Below, in pieces: positions 41,614 to 50,564 of a stretch of 64,000 nucleotides of DNA (the stretch's first letter is position 1; each line of letters starts with the position of its first letter). The notes under the pieces were generated by a model. The model did no database searches. It saw nothing but the letters and a program-made list of their open reading frames with translations, and had not been told where the DNA came from. Made by a program: the position numbers and the translations under genes. The stretch is taken from contig NZ_NUQE01000023.1 in assembly GCF_002582035.1 (NCBI RefSeq), forward strand, positions 1 to 64,000. The letters run 5' to 3'. Source of the DNA: Bacillus pseudomycoides (lineage in GTDB: Bacteria; Bacillota; Bacilli; Bacillales; Bacillaceae_G).

Positions 41614-43092
41614 CTAAAATAAAGACCCAAGTTTGTGTGTTACCTTTTTGACTCCTTTTTTAGTAATATCAATTATATTGTCCCCTCCAAGTTTGTCCCA
41701 TTTTTTATTCAATAATACTGTAGAAAATATCCCAACCCCTGCTCCGACCACAGTTCCAAGAGGCGGAAGGAAAAGCGAGCCCGCTACAGCACCAGCTGCC
41801 ATCGCTCCAGCATTTGCTCCAATATCTACAGCTGAATCTGTTGTTATATCAGCTACATCGTATAACTGCCAACCATCTTTTTTAGTAGCTTCTACAACGT
41901 TAGATCCAACTGACATGACCGCCCCAAAAATCCCTGCTCCTTTCAATCCTTTTGCTGTATTACCACTAAGTTCTTTAAATGTTTCTTTCCATTTTCCAGG
42001 ATTCAAATCCTTTAGACCATCTGCATAAGCATTTTTAAATGAACTCCATCCTTTTTTTCCAACTGCTTTAAAGAACCCATTATCCCGTCTATCAGCTCTA
42101 AATTCTTGATATTCCTGAAACTCTGGTAATTTATAAATAGTTTTTTTCGCTTTTTTGATTTGTGCTTTTGTCACTCGTGAATCCTCTAATTTAAACCCAT
42201 TTTGGATAAATTTCTTTAATTCATCCTCATTGTAATCCAGCTTAAGTAATTTTGACATCGCAATTAAATCTTCTTCCTTGGATGTCAATAATTTGTATGC
42301 GCCTTTTCCTTTTCGACCATTAGGATCAAAGAGAGCTTTAAATTTAAAATGCTTTTTAGAATAATAAAGGCGTGTGTAGGCACTTATCAAAAACTTACTT
42401 CGCTTAACTCCATTATCAAAATTGGTCATTGTATCCGCTGTTACCTTAATTATATTTCCAATTGCTGAGCTAGAAATAATCTTCTCTATTGAGGCACTAG
42501 ATAAATTCCCATTATTCTCTTTTATTTCTTTCATTCCCTCATCTATCTTTTGCATCAGTTCATGAAAACGTTGCAGGTCACTTTGTTTACTATTATAAGC
42601 CTCTAATTTTTCTAATGTATCACTGATTTCTTTTTGACTTTTTGCAGCTCCTTCAGTGATGCTTGATGATGATGGATATTGAATTGCGACGATGTCACTA
42701 ATCTTATCCACTGTTTTTCTTGCCGCTTCATTAGAGTGGTTAAATCCTTCACTATATCCATTAACTTTTTTCTTTAGATCACCTAAATAACTCCCATGAA
42801 TTTTTGTATCTGCATCACTGTCAACCTCACTGTTAAACTCCTCTATAGCTTTTTGAAATTGACTTTTTAATACTTCCGTTGAAGCCATAAATCCAGAGAT
42901 AACACCTACTACATGAACTGTAGATAAATACTTCTTAATATTATCAGCAGTTTCCCCTTGAAAAGAGTTAATTTGTGTAAAATCCTCTATTTTTTGCATT
43001 AACGATTCAAAATGTTGATTTAACTCTTCAGCATTTGAATTAAAGCGAGTTTGAAGTTCTTTCACTTCCTGTAACTCAATGATTTTACCCAT
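41614..43092 (-). CDS. LXG-domain T7SS effector with a glycine-zipper C-terminus
   Basis: This 492-residue protein has an N-terminal LXG-type helical domain (about 1-200, beginning IIELQEVKELQTRFNSNAEELNQHF). A central basic domain (about 230-400) follows. The C-terminal hydrophobic glycine/alanine-zipper (about 417-467) contains IGANAGAMAAGAVAG and PPLGTVVGAGVG. Secreted LXG toxins with such zippers (TelE and TspA types) depolarise target membranes, so a membrane-active antibacterial toxin is inferred. RBS AGGAGGGGAG. The last residues KKVTHKLGSLF are amphipathic. Confidence 0.8.
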   Translation of the reverse strand: MGKIIELQEVKELQTRFNSNAEELNQHFESLMQKIEDFTQINSFQGETADNIKKYLSTVHVVGVISGFMASTEVLKSQFQKAIEEFNSEVDSDADTKIHGSYLGDLKKKVNGYSEGFNHSNEAARKTVDKISDIVAIQYPSSSSITEGAAKSQKEISDTLEKLEAYNSKQSDLQRFHELMQKIDEGMKEIKENNGNLSSASIEKIISSSAIGNIIKVTADTMTNFDNGVKRSKFLISAYTRLYYSKKHFKFKALFDPNGRKGKGAYKLLTSKEEDLIAMSKLLKLDYNEDELKKFIQNGFKLEDSRVTKAQIKKAKKTIYKLPEFQEYQEFRADRRDNGFFKAVGKKGWSSFKNAYADGLKDLNPGKWKETFKELSGNTAKGLKGAGIFGAVMSVGSNVVEATKKDGWQLYDVADITTDSAVDIGANAGAMAAGAVAGSLFLPPLGTVVGAGVGIFSTVLLNKKWDKLGGDNIIDITKKGVKKVTHKLGSLF

Positions 43093-43121
43093 GTTTCTCC
43101 CCTCCTATTTCTTTATATAGC

Positions 43122-43409
43122 CTAATGAGTGAAAATGTCTCTCAAATCTTTTCCAAGTTTTTCATCTTTCTCAACTATTTCTTTCCCGGTTTGTTGAATT
43201 CTATTAATATCTTTTTGCAGTAATTGTTCATACTGCTGCACTTTTTTCGATAACTCTTCTATTGCTTCACAAAATTTAGTTAATCTAGTTAAATTGGTGC
43301 GATTCAACTTCATATCATTGAATTTCGTTTTCCCTAAATCACTAGCACTGCTTTTTAGTTCATTTACTTTCGAATCAAAGACAGCTTTATTTAACTTAAT
43401 TTCGCCCAT
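43122..43409 (-). CDS. YwqI/DUF5344-like LXG partner (WXG100-like)
   Basis: This 95-residue, all-helical, highly charged protein (EIKLNKAVFDSKVNELKSSAS) has the size of WXG100-type helical hairpins. It resembles B. subtilis YwqI or the TIGR04197-type T7SS proteins that dimerise with LXG domains to form a secretion signal. It starts within the stop of the preceding gene (TAATG) and precedes the LXG effector by 29 bases. Partner role inferred from position and fold. Confidence 0.75.
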   Translation of the reverse strand: MGEIKLNKAVFDSKVNELKSSASDLGKTKFNDMKLNRTNLTRLTKFCEAIEELSKKVQQYEQLLQKDINRIQQTGKEIVEKDEKLGKDLRDIFTH

Positions 43410-43834
43410 TATCCATTCTCCTTTTTCTGCTTTTCAATTCGAATATTATCGTTCACATTTGAAACACTTCTATTTAATGAGGAAATATTTGATTCACATG
43501 AATCAATTTGTCTTTCAATTTGTTGAATCGCATGATCGATATCTTCTTTTACTCTATCTAACTCGCCTATAAATCTTCCTAAATTTGAGATGACTTGCTG
43601 TTCGTAAGTGGACTTGAAAGTAGTTGTCGTTTTTCCTTTCCACAAACTGTCATTAATTTCTAGCGATTTAAATTGGTCATAATTGTGCCGAACGGATCCA
43701 ATATTATTTACAAATTGTCCTTTCGCTTGTATTAATCGCTGCCTTTTTAATTGCAGAGCCGCTAATTGGCTCTGCTGTTCATGAATACTATTAAGTAAAC
43801 TTGCTTTCTGACTATTAAGTTGAGATAACTCCAT
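43409..43834 (-). CDS. YwqH-like (DUF5082) LXG partner
   Basis: This 141-residue coiled-coil protein has two long helices around a central DSLWKGKTTTTFKSTYE, which contains a WxG motif. It resembles B. subtilis YwqH (DUF5082). It overlaps both neighbours through TAATG junctions, so essC-ywqH-ywqI are translationally coupled. Probably a helper that, with the YwqI-like protein, targets the LXG effector to EssC. Confidence 0.78.
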   Translation of the reverse strand: MELSQLNSQKASLLNSIHEQQSQLAALQLKRQRLIQAKGQFVNNIGSVRHNYDQFKSLEINDSLWKGKTTTTFKSTYEQQVISNLGRFIGELDRVKEDIDHAIQQIERQIDSCESNISSLNRSVSNVNDNIRIEKQKKENG

Positions 43835-46800
43835 TAATATCCCCCCTGAATAACTGGTACTTTAATTTTTGTCGCATATCTATCTTTTACAAAATATCCT
43901 TCAAAAGGATTTAACTTCGTACTAGTTAAATCTTTATTGGATACATCAAACACCATTTGTCCAGATGATTTTCTTAACAAGATAACATGAGATTGTGCTT
44001 TAACTGCTTTTGAAACTGAATCGTAGCGACTATCAATTGCATCCACATCACAACCAATAACAAAATGGATTCCCATATACGCACCATTCGTAATTAATTC
44101 AGATAAGCTAAATAATTCAGTGTCCCCTAAACTGCTGACAATGTCATTTAAGTCTGCAATTACGATAACAATCGGCTTGAACATTTTAATAAAGTCTGCT
44201 GGATTCATTGTTTCATTAGAGGCTTCTTGCTCCTCTTTAAATGCCGCTTCCCTTGATCGATAAGCATTTGCAACTTGTTTAATCGTTTTTTCTATTCCTA
44301 CTTTTTCAGCCACATATAAAGCCGCTTGGCCTTTAAAGTTTAAAAAAGTTTGTGCTCTCGTATCTACAAGACCTGTATCAAATTTTTGACTTGCAATTAA
44401 TTGTTGCATAAATTGATAGATTACATTTTCAACTTCATCTTTTTTGATTCCGGCTACAACAACATTTGAGGCTTCTACTAAGTCTAATTCCATTGGTGTA
44501 ACATTCTCAGTCTCAACACCAAAGGAAAGTTTACCAGTTTCAATAATTTCTCTCGTTTCTGGCCATGCCATAAATTCTTTGTATTCGAATACTTCTGGTA
44601 CCATCGGAATCGGTTTTGGTTTTTTACCCGCCCAATAAGCCTCCATTTCTCGGCCTTCAGCTTGTATATGCTGAATTAAGTTCAGCACATCTTCACCTTC
44701 CGCTGGCATACAAGTTTGGAATACTGTTGGATCTTCTATTTTCACTAAACCACGACCAGCGATTTCTTCAATTTTTAAGTCAGTACGCCCTACAACTGAT
44801 CTCGCTTCTGTTTCGTCTATCATGTAAAGAGCAATTTGCAATTTAATATTCGCATTTATTTGTACTCGTAATGCATTTTGGCGTGTAGCAGTTAACATGA
44901 GATGAATCCCTACTGCTGAACCTTCACGAACAACTTGGGTAATAAGGCGTTCGAAATCATCGTAAAATCCTGCATCCTTCACCGCGTCATAATTATCTAA
45001 CGTAATTAATATTGTCGGTAATATTTCATTACTAGCTCGTTCATACATTTCAAGACTAGCAACGCCGTATTTACTTAGTAATCGTTTTCTCTCTTTCAAC
45101 GTCTCTTCTATACGACGAAGGAATTTCTCACATTTTTCTTCTTGGTCTAATGTCACCAAATCTGCTACATGAGGTAATGCTCTTAACGGCATTAATCCAT
45201 TTGTACCAAAATCAAGCAAATACACATGCAAATGCTCTGGACTATGCTGACGCGCCACATCCATAATGACCGATTGTAAGAAAGTTGATTTTCCGTAGCC
45301 TGGACTTGAGAAGACTGCAACGTGACCGTCTTTGCTTATGTCTAATGTGAGCGGTGTTTGCGCTTGTAGTTCAGGCTGGTCTAGTAAACCAACTGTTGCT
45401 TGTAATGGTTTCTTTTCCTGTTTCCACGCTTCTTTAAAGTTCACTGGATGTAAGTCTTGCAGGAATATTTTCTCTGGAAGCGGTGGTAACCATGGTCTTG
45501 GTAATGCTTCGATTTGTTTTTCTTCTGCGTAATCATGGATATAATCAATGACTGCATCAAGTTCTGTCGGTACAGTAGCAATTTCTTTACTGCTGCTGAG
45601 CCCACTCAAATCCTCACTCAAAATCTCATATTGCCCTAAATCATTAATCGCATAAATCGTTGCGTCTAAATGCTCTTGATCGTCTCTGTTCTCTATGTAA
45701 TCAGCACCGCTCCATGCAGATTGAAATAATTCATAGATTTCGTTATTTCCGACTTGTAAGTAAGCTCGTCCTGGCAGCGTGATTTCTGCGGCATCTGGTG
45801 TTTTTAAGATTTCGTTACTGTCGGATGTGTTTTGTACTTTTAGTGCTAATTTAAATTTCGAGTTACTCCAAATTTGGTCATCGACAACCCCGCTTGGTTT
45901 TTGCGTTGCTAGGATTAAGTGAATTCCTAGAGAACGACCGATACGCGCTGTTGATACTAACTCTTTCATAAAGTCAGGCTGCTCTGCTTTTAATTCTGCG
46001 AATTCATCACTAATTAAGAACAAATGCGGCATCGGTTCTTTTGCTTTGCCTTGTTTGTATAGTTTTTGATATTGGTTAATATGGTTTACATCATGTTCCC
46101 CAAATAAGCGCTGGCGCTTTTGTAATTCCGCTTTAATCGATGCTAGTGCACGCATACTTTGTGCACCGTCTAAGTTCGTAATGGTTCCTAGTAAATGCGG
46201 TAAGTCCTTGAATAAGTTCGCCATTCCGCCGCCCTTATAGTCGATAAGTAGGAATGCTACTTCATACGGATGGAAATTAACCGCAAGAGATAAAATGTAT
46301 GATTGAATAATCTCTGACTTACCAGAACCTGTCGTACCTGCGACTAATCCGTGTGGTCCATGTGCTTTTTCATGTAAGTTTAAATTTACAATATCTTCTT
46401 TACCGCGTAATCCAAGTGGCACAGCTAATGATTTGTGGGCTGCATTTTTTTCCCATCTTGCTGTAATGTTTAATTCTTGAATTTTCTCGACACCATACAT
46501 TTCTAAGAAAGTTACACTTTCTGGAATACTATTTTTCAAGTTTTGTAGGTGATTCAGCGGTGCTAATGCACGGGATACATCTTCTAAGTTAAAGTCTTTC
46601 GGAAAATGATCGAGCGCGAATTGATGGTTAACAAGTTCACCTTTTTCTAAGATGATATTCCCTTTTTTCGAATCTCTTATATCGATGACTGTCTTCACGT
46701 GTTCTGGTAGACTTTGCATTACATCCTGTACGAAGACAAGTGATACCCCTAATTCCGTTGGATCTTCATTAAAGAATTCCATTACAATGTGATCTAAGAT

Positions 46801-48360
46801 CAGTTTTTCATCTGTAATGAGTACAACATAGTGCGGTGCAAAATATAATTTTTCATTAGAAGAACCTTTTTCTTCTATTTTCATTTTGCGGTCTTTTAAT
46901 ATTTGATACAGACTGTTTAGTACTTGGTCACGGCTGCGTTCATGGTACACAAATCCACGTACGTTAATATCGCGTACACTTGCATGTGGCAGCCAGCGCA
47001 TCCACTCCCATTTCTTCTTTTCCTCTTCAGGGAACAATGTAATAAACTGCAAATCATAGTAACTATGAAATAATGAAGTTTGCATAACTAAAAGTTGCAG
47101 CTGTTCTAACACTAAAGAGCGTTGTCCAATATATCCGACTGGTCCATTCATTAAATCTGTCACGACTGGAACATCTTGTAGTGAGAGGTACTTTTGTCTT
47201 AGTTCACGTGCTGCCTCAATTAATTCATCTTTCTTTTGACTAAATTCTTCTTCATTAAATTGAATTTCAAAACTAGTATTTGTCTGACCCGTCCCAACAC
47301 GATATGTTAAGAAATCATGATGAAGCATCGTTTTTTCATATATGCGCGAGTTTACCTGCATAGTCATGTTGCGAATTTCTGCAACATCCGGATAATGATA
47401 ATGAAGTGCATGACGTTGCTTTTCAGTTTCTTCATATAAATCTTGTGTCTTTTGCTTTAAATACTCTCTATAACTTTTGTCACGCTCTACAATATCAATT
47501 TTGTATTGCTTTACACTTTTAATATACGATGTGACTGATATAGTTACTGTTGCTACAGTCATCGCTAATGAAGCTAATATATATATGCCATTTGACATAA
47601 AGATTGACAATAGTACAGTGACCACGATCATAACAAGAGACGGAGCGATCATTCGCACTAAATGCTCTGTTGGTTTTGATGGTTCACTTGGTGGCTTTGC
47701 AATTGTCATTTTATCAACTGGCTCACGATAAATAATGCGTGGTGAACGATGGTAATCTGGGTATTCATCGCGAAAATAACTATCTGCTTCAAGTAAACGA
47801 GGTAATGTTGATTGTACTTTATCTTTTGCTGCTCCAAATTGAATATCTTCATGTCCAATTTGAATTGTTACACCATCAAAAAATAATTGATCTCCATTTT
47901 CTAAAATAGCACTACCTTCTAATTTTTGATGGTTATGAAATACACGTCCTTCGTATACGTTAACTTTGAATGGTTCATCCAATGAGTCACGAATGAATAC
48001 AAGGTCTGCCCCCGTTCCATCAATGGTAATATCATCACCTTCACGTTCGCTAAGCGTGATGGAATACTTCGTCGCTATATCATATACAGCAACCTCTTCA
48101 ACATATGTAATCCACATATGGAGAGATTTATGATTTTTCAGTTCAATTTTATTCTCCTTGTTAACATGGATCGTTCTACCTTCTATTTTCCATACACGAT
48201 TCTCAATGTCCCAATTCATCGTAAGCGATTCTTCTAAATCAAGATTCGTAATTGTATTTGACCACTCATTCCCAATTGTTATAACGGGACGTTCAGATGG
48301 ATTTAGGCGACATTTATACAATTTATCGCCATAGCTCACTGCTAGAAGTTGTTGCTTCAT
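43834..48360 (-). CDS. essC: T7SS FtsK/SpoIIIE-type ATPase EssC
   Basis: This 1508-residue motor of the secretion machine has tandem N-terminal FHA domains (about 1-180), two membrane helices (about 230-275), and three ATPase domains. The first has Walker A GTTGSGKSE near residue 677 and LLIDYKGGGMA. The second has SSPGYGKST near 1021. The third is degenerate, with AGIKKDEVEN in place of a P-loop near 1303. Length and order match EssC/YukB. Substrate specificity usually lies in the C-terminal ATPase domains. Confidence 0.95.
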   Translation of the reverse strand: MKQQLLAVSYGDKLYKCRLNPSERPVITIGNEWSNTITNLDLEESLTMNWDIENRVWKIEGRTIHVNKENKIELKNHKSLHMWITYVEEVAVYDIATKYSITLSEREGDDITIDGTGADLVFIRDSLDEPFKVNVYEGRVFHNHQKLEGSAILENGDQLFFDGVTIQIGHEDIQFGAAKDKVQSTLPRLLEADSYFRDEYPDYHRSPRIIYREPVDKMTIAKPPSEPSKPTEHLVRMIAPSLVMIVVTVLLSIFMSNGIYILASLAMTVATVTISVTSYIKSVKQYKIDIVERDKSYREYLKQKTQDLYEETEKQRHALHYHYPDVAEIRNMTMQVNSRIYEKTMLHHDFLTYRVGTGQTNTSFEIQFNEEEFSQKKDELIEAARELRQKYLSLQDVPVVTDLMNGPVGYIGQRSLVLEQLQLLVMQTSLFHSYYDLQFITLFPEEEKKKWEWMRWLPHASVRDINVRGFVYHERSRDQVLNSLYQILKDRKMKIEEKGSSNEKLYFAPHYVVLITDEKLILDHIVMEFFNEDPTELGVSLVFVQDVMQSLPEHVKTVIDIRDSKKGNIILEKGELVNHQFALDHFPKDFNLEDVSRALAPLNHLQNLKNSIPESVTFLEMYGVEKIQELNITARWEKNAAHKSLAVPLGLRGKEDIVNLNLHEKAHGPHGLVAGTTGSGKSEIIQSYILSLAVNFHPYEVAFLLIDYKGGGMANLFKDLPHLLGTITNLDGAQSMRALASIKAELQKRQRLFGEHDVNHINQYQKLYKQGKAKEPMPHLFLISDEFAELKAEQPDFMKELVSTARIGRSLGIHLILATQKPSGVVDDQIWSNSKFKLALKVQNTSDSNEILKTPDAAEITLPGRAYLQVGNNEIYELFQSAWSGADYIENRDDQEHLDATIYAINDLGQYEILSEDLSGLSSSKEIATVPTELDAVIDYIHDYAEEKQIEALPRPWLPPLPEKIFLQDLHPVNFKEAWKQEKKPLQATVGLLDQPELQAQTPLTLDISKDGHVAVFSSPGYGKSTFLQSVIMDVARQHSPEHLHVYLLDFGTNGLMPLRALPHVADLVTLDQEEKCEKFLRRIEETLKERKRLLSKYGVASLEMYERASNEILPTILITLDNYDAVKDAGFYDDFERLITQVVREGSAVGIHLMLTATRQNALRVQINANIKLQIALYMIDETEARSVVGRTDLKIEEIAGRGLVKIEDPTVFQTCMPAEGEDVLNLIQHIQAEGREMEAYWAGKKPKPIPMVPEVFEYKEFMAWPETREIIETGKLSFGVETENVTPMELDLVEASNVVVAGIKKDEVENVIYQFMQQLIASQKFDTGLVDTRAQTFLNFKGQAALYVAEKVGIEKTIKQVANAYRSREAAFKEEQEASNETMNPADFIKMFKPIVIVIADLNDIVSSLGDTELFSLSELITNGAYMGIHFVIGCDVDAIDSRYDSVSKAVKAQSHVILLRKSSGQMVFDVSNKDLTSTKLNPFEGYFVKDRYATKIKVPVIQGGY

Positions 48361-48424
48361 CCTTCTCCACTACTCCTTTGTTAGCTTCTATAGTAAAAAA
48401 ATATGTGTACTGTTTCTCTTAAAG

Positions 48425-48500
48425 ATAGTAAAACTCCCACCTAGCTTCTTTTCTTTACGTGTTGAGGTGAGAGTTTTACTACCCATTAGAGCAGGATACA
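48425..48500 (+). repeat. bcr1-type right-half remnant between essB and essC
   Basis: AGTAAAACTCCCACCTAGC...GAGGTGAGAGTTTTACT, then CCCATTAGAGCAGGATACA, corresponds to the right half of bcr1 copies, including the terminal motif. Its arms can form a hairpin of more than 12 bases within the T7SS operon transcript, with no T-run. Confidence 0.65.
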
Positions 48501-48542
48501 TGAAGTAAAAGAAGTTTCATTCTTTTAACGTTCTTAATTTGT

Positions 48543-49736
48543 TTATTGGTTCGTATTAGATAAATCTTTTTCATCAGATGTATCACTATATTTCTTTTTA
48601 TACTCATCTAACTGTTGCTGATATGTCTTTAACTTCTCATCTCGTTCTTTTCCCGACAATTTTGGATTATTTTTCACAGACTCTATTTGTTTAATTAAGC
48701 CATACATGATTAATTGTGGATCATCAATCTGCTTTGCTATATCTAGTGATTTGTTAAAATCTCCTTTACCGTTATAGATCCAATACAGCAAATAGTTTTC
48801 ATCACTCTTTAAACTGATATTCTTCATAATAGATGCTTTTTGCTGATCCCCTAATTTCTCACCCTTAACATAAGAATATGCCAGCTCATATTTAGAAGCT
48901 AACGGTAGTCCTTCAGCATCTTCATCTCGTAAATTACTAATGACTTGATCATAATCAGTAGCTAAAAAGTTTTTATTTGCTTCTAACAATGTATTTTGAT
49001 AAGGTACTTTCATAAACGCGTAGTACGCTAATGGCGCTATTAAAATAACAGTAGCTGCCGCAAAAGAATACGCCATATATTTGAACCTTTTAAAATTTTT
49101 CTTAGGAACAATTTGCATATTCTTTTCTGTTTTTCTTTGTTCTTTTTCAAAGCTATCTTCAATAAATTGGATTAATTCGTCTAAACTGTTCATACTAACA
49201 ACATTTTGCTCAAATGTTGTTTCTTTTACATTTTTCAAGACGCCATTATACAATTCATCATAGCTATATTTTTTAGAAAACAATGCAATAATTAAACATT
49301 TATATTGTAATAAGAATTTTTCTTCTGTAATTGGGGCTGGCGGAACAATCTCTCGAATTCCACGATGAACAATAAAAGGTAAATGATTAGCATCAAATAC
49401 TAGATTTTCCGGGTGTAAAAAGAACGTTATTCTTCTATGTAAATACTCTTTAAAACGAGCAACATTTCGAAGCAATCGTAATTTTTCATTTCTCTCTAAA
49501 TCTTTTATATCGTCCCACTTCTTTAATTTCTTACTAACTTCGTATGAAAAGACAAAGGCATCCTCCGTTTCTTCTACTGCTACCGGAACAAAGATTGCTG
49601 ACTTCTCCATTAATAAATCAAATTGACGAAAATCTTTTACTCGAGTTTGTGACTGGGCAAGTTCTAATTTCCAAGTCTCTTCGCCTATTTCAAATCGATA
49701 ATTCATCGAATCAATCTGAATCGTTTTCTCCACCAT
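48543..49736 (-). CDS. essB: T7SS membrane protein EssB
   Basis: This 397-residue EssB/YukC has an N-terminal pseudokinase-like cytoplasmic domain (about 1-215), a single membrane helix (about 220-242, MAYSFAAATVILIAPLAYYAF), and a helical TPR-like extracytoplasmic domain ending in a coiled-coil and a polar tail. It connects EssC with EsaA in the membrane complex. RBS AAAAGGAG before ATG. A 182-base gap with a bcr1 remnant separates it from essC. Confidence 0.93.
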   Translation of the reverse strand: MVEKTIQIDSMNYRFEIGEETWKLELAQSQTRVKDFRQFDLLMEKSAIFVPVAVEETEDAFVFSYEVSKKLKKWDDIKDLERNEKLRLLRNVARFKEYLHRRITFFLHPENLVFDANHLPFIVHRGIREIVPPAPITEEKFLLQYKCLIIALFSKKYSYDELYNGVLKNVKETTFEQNVVSMNSLDELIQFIEDSFEKEQRKTEKNMQIVPKKNFKRFKYMAYSFAAATVILIAPLAYYAFMKVPYQNTLLEANKNFLATDYDQVISNLRDEDAEGLPLASKYELAYSYVKGEKLGDQQKASIMKNISLKSDENYLLYWIYNGKGDFNKSLDIAKQIDDPQLIMYGLIKQIESVKNNPKLSGKERDEKLKTYQQQLDEYKKKYSDTSDEKDLSNTNQ

Positions 49737-49796
49737 GTTCTTCTCCTTTTGATCGTATACATAAATTTCTACATATTAAACTATTTATCCAAGTAG

Positions 49797-50048
49797 TTAT
49801 AGTACTTGTAAAATATCTCCATCAGTTACTTCATAATCTATTAACCGATCATTGTCTGTTAGTAATAGCGACTTATTAACAACTTTTATGACATAATGTG
49901 ACCCATCATGATTTTGAACTTTTAAGGTTTCTATTAAATTCTTCAACAAATATTTAATAGATTGATGATTAGGAATGCGTAAATCATATGTTTTCCCATT
50001 CCATTTACTAAAATCTACGGTGACATTAATATGTGTTTGAACAGCCAT
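49797..50048 (-). CDS. esaB: T7SS ubiquitin-like protein EsaB
   Basis: This 83-residue beta-grasp, ubiquitin-like cytoplasmic protein (YukD in B. subtilis) contains INVTVDFSKWNGKTYDLRIP and ends in DYEVTDGDILQVL, without a C-terminal diglycine. It is required for or regulates T7 secretion. RBS AAGGAG upstream. It lies between essA and essB as in Staphylococcus. Confidence 0.92.
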   Translation of the reverse strand: MAVQTHINVTVDFSKWNGKTYDLRIPNHQSIKYLLKNLIETLKVQNHDGSHYVIKVVNKSLLLTDNDRLIDYEVTDGDILQVL

Positions 50049-50060
50049 TCATATTTCTCC

Positions 50061-50564
50061 TTATACCCCAGTTTTTCGAATAATGACATAAATACCACTA
50101 CAAATGAATAGAATCCCACCGATGAGTAGTACCGTCATCGTTGTACTAATTGGGGTTCCCTTTGTGGTTTGATTATTATTTGTTTCACTTGAATTCATTT
50201 GCACCGCGTAGTTTTCCTGGAATAAACTTTCTTTTGTATCTTTAATATCATCATTTGTTTTTGTATTGAGAAATAAGGATTCCCTTAATTCTTGCATCTG
50301 TTTCTTTTCTTTCTTTTGTTTTTCTTCAATTTCTTTTTCTACTTTTGGATTAAATAATTCTATTCCTGCCTTATCTAATTCCGTTTCTTGTTGCCCTTTA
50401 TTGCTTTTCTCTTCATCTGTTTGGTCTATTCGATCTACTTTAAACTCCATTTTCCCATTATCATTGAGGTAGCTCTCTGCCGCGCACCTCATCGGTAACG
50501 CGGCAAATGAGCCAAGGAAAAGAAACAATGATAAATTAACTAATACTTTCCGTGATTTGATCAT
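50061..50564 (-). CDS. essA: T7SS protein EssA
   Basis: This 167-residue protein has an N-terminal signal-like helix (about 8-28), a long charged, coiled-coil-like extracytoplasmic segment with EKEIEEKQKKEKKQMQELRE, and a C-terminal membrane helix (about 142-163). That is the EssA/YueC layout. It overlaps the esaA end by 29 bases, so the two are translationally coupled. Confidence 0.85.
   Translation of the reverse strand: MIKSRKVLVNLSLFLFLGSFAALPMRCAAESYLNDNGKMEFKVDRIDQTDEEKSNKGQQETELDKAGIELFNPKVEKEIEEKQKKEKKQMQELRESLFLNTKTNDDIKDTKESLFQENYAVQMNSSETNNNQTTKGTPISTTMTVLLIGGILFICSGIYVIIRKTGV

Noticed and set aside
41614-42028. Plus-strand 131-codon ORF opposite the LXG gene
   Set aside because: Antisense shadow of the glycine-zipper coding region, with no RBS.
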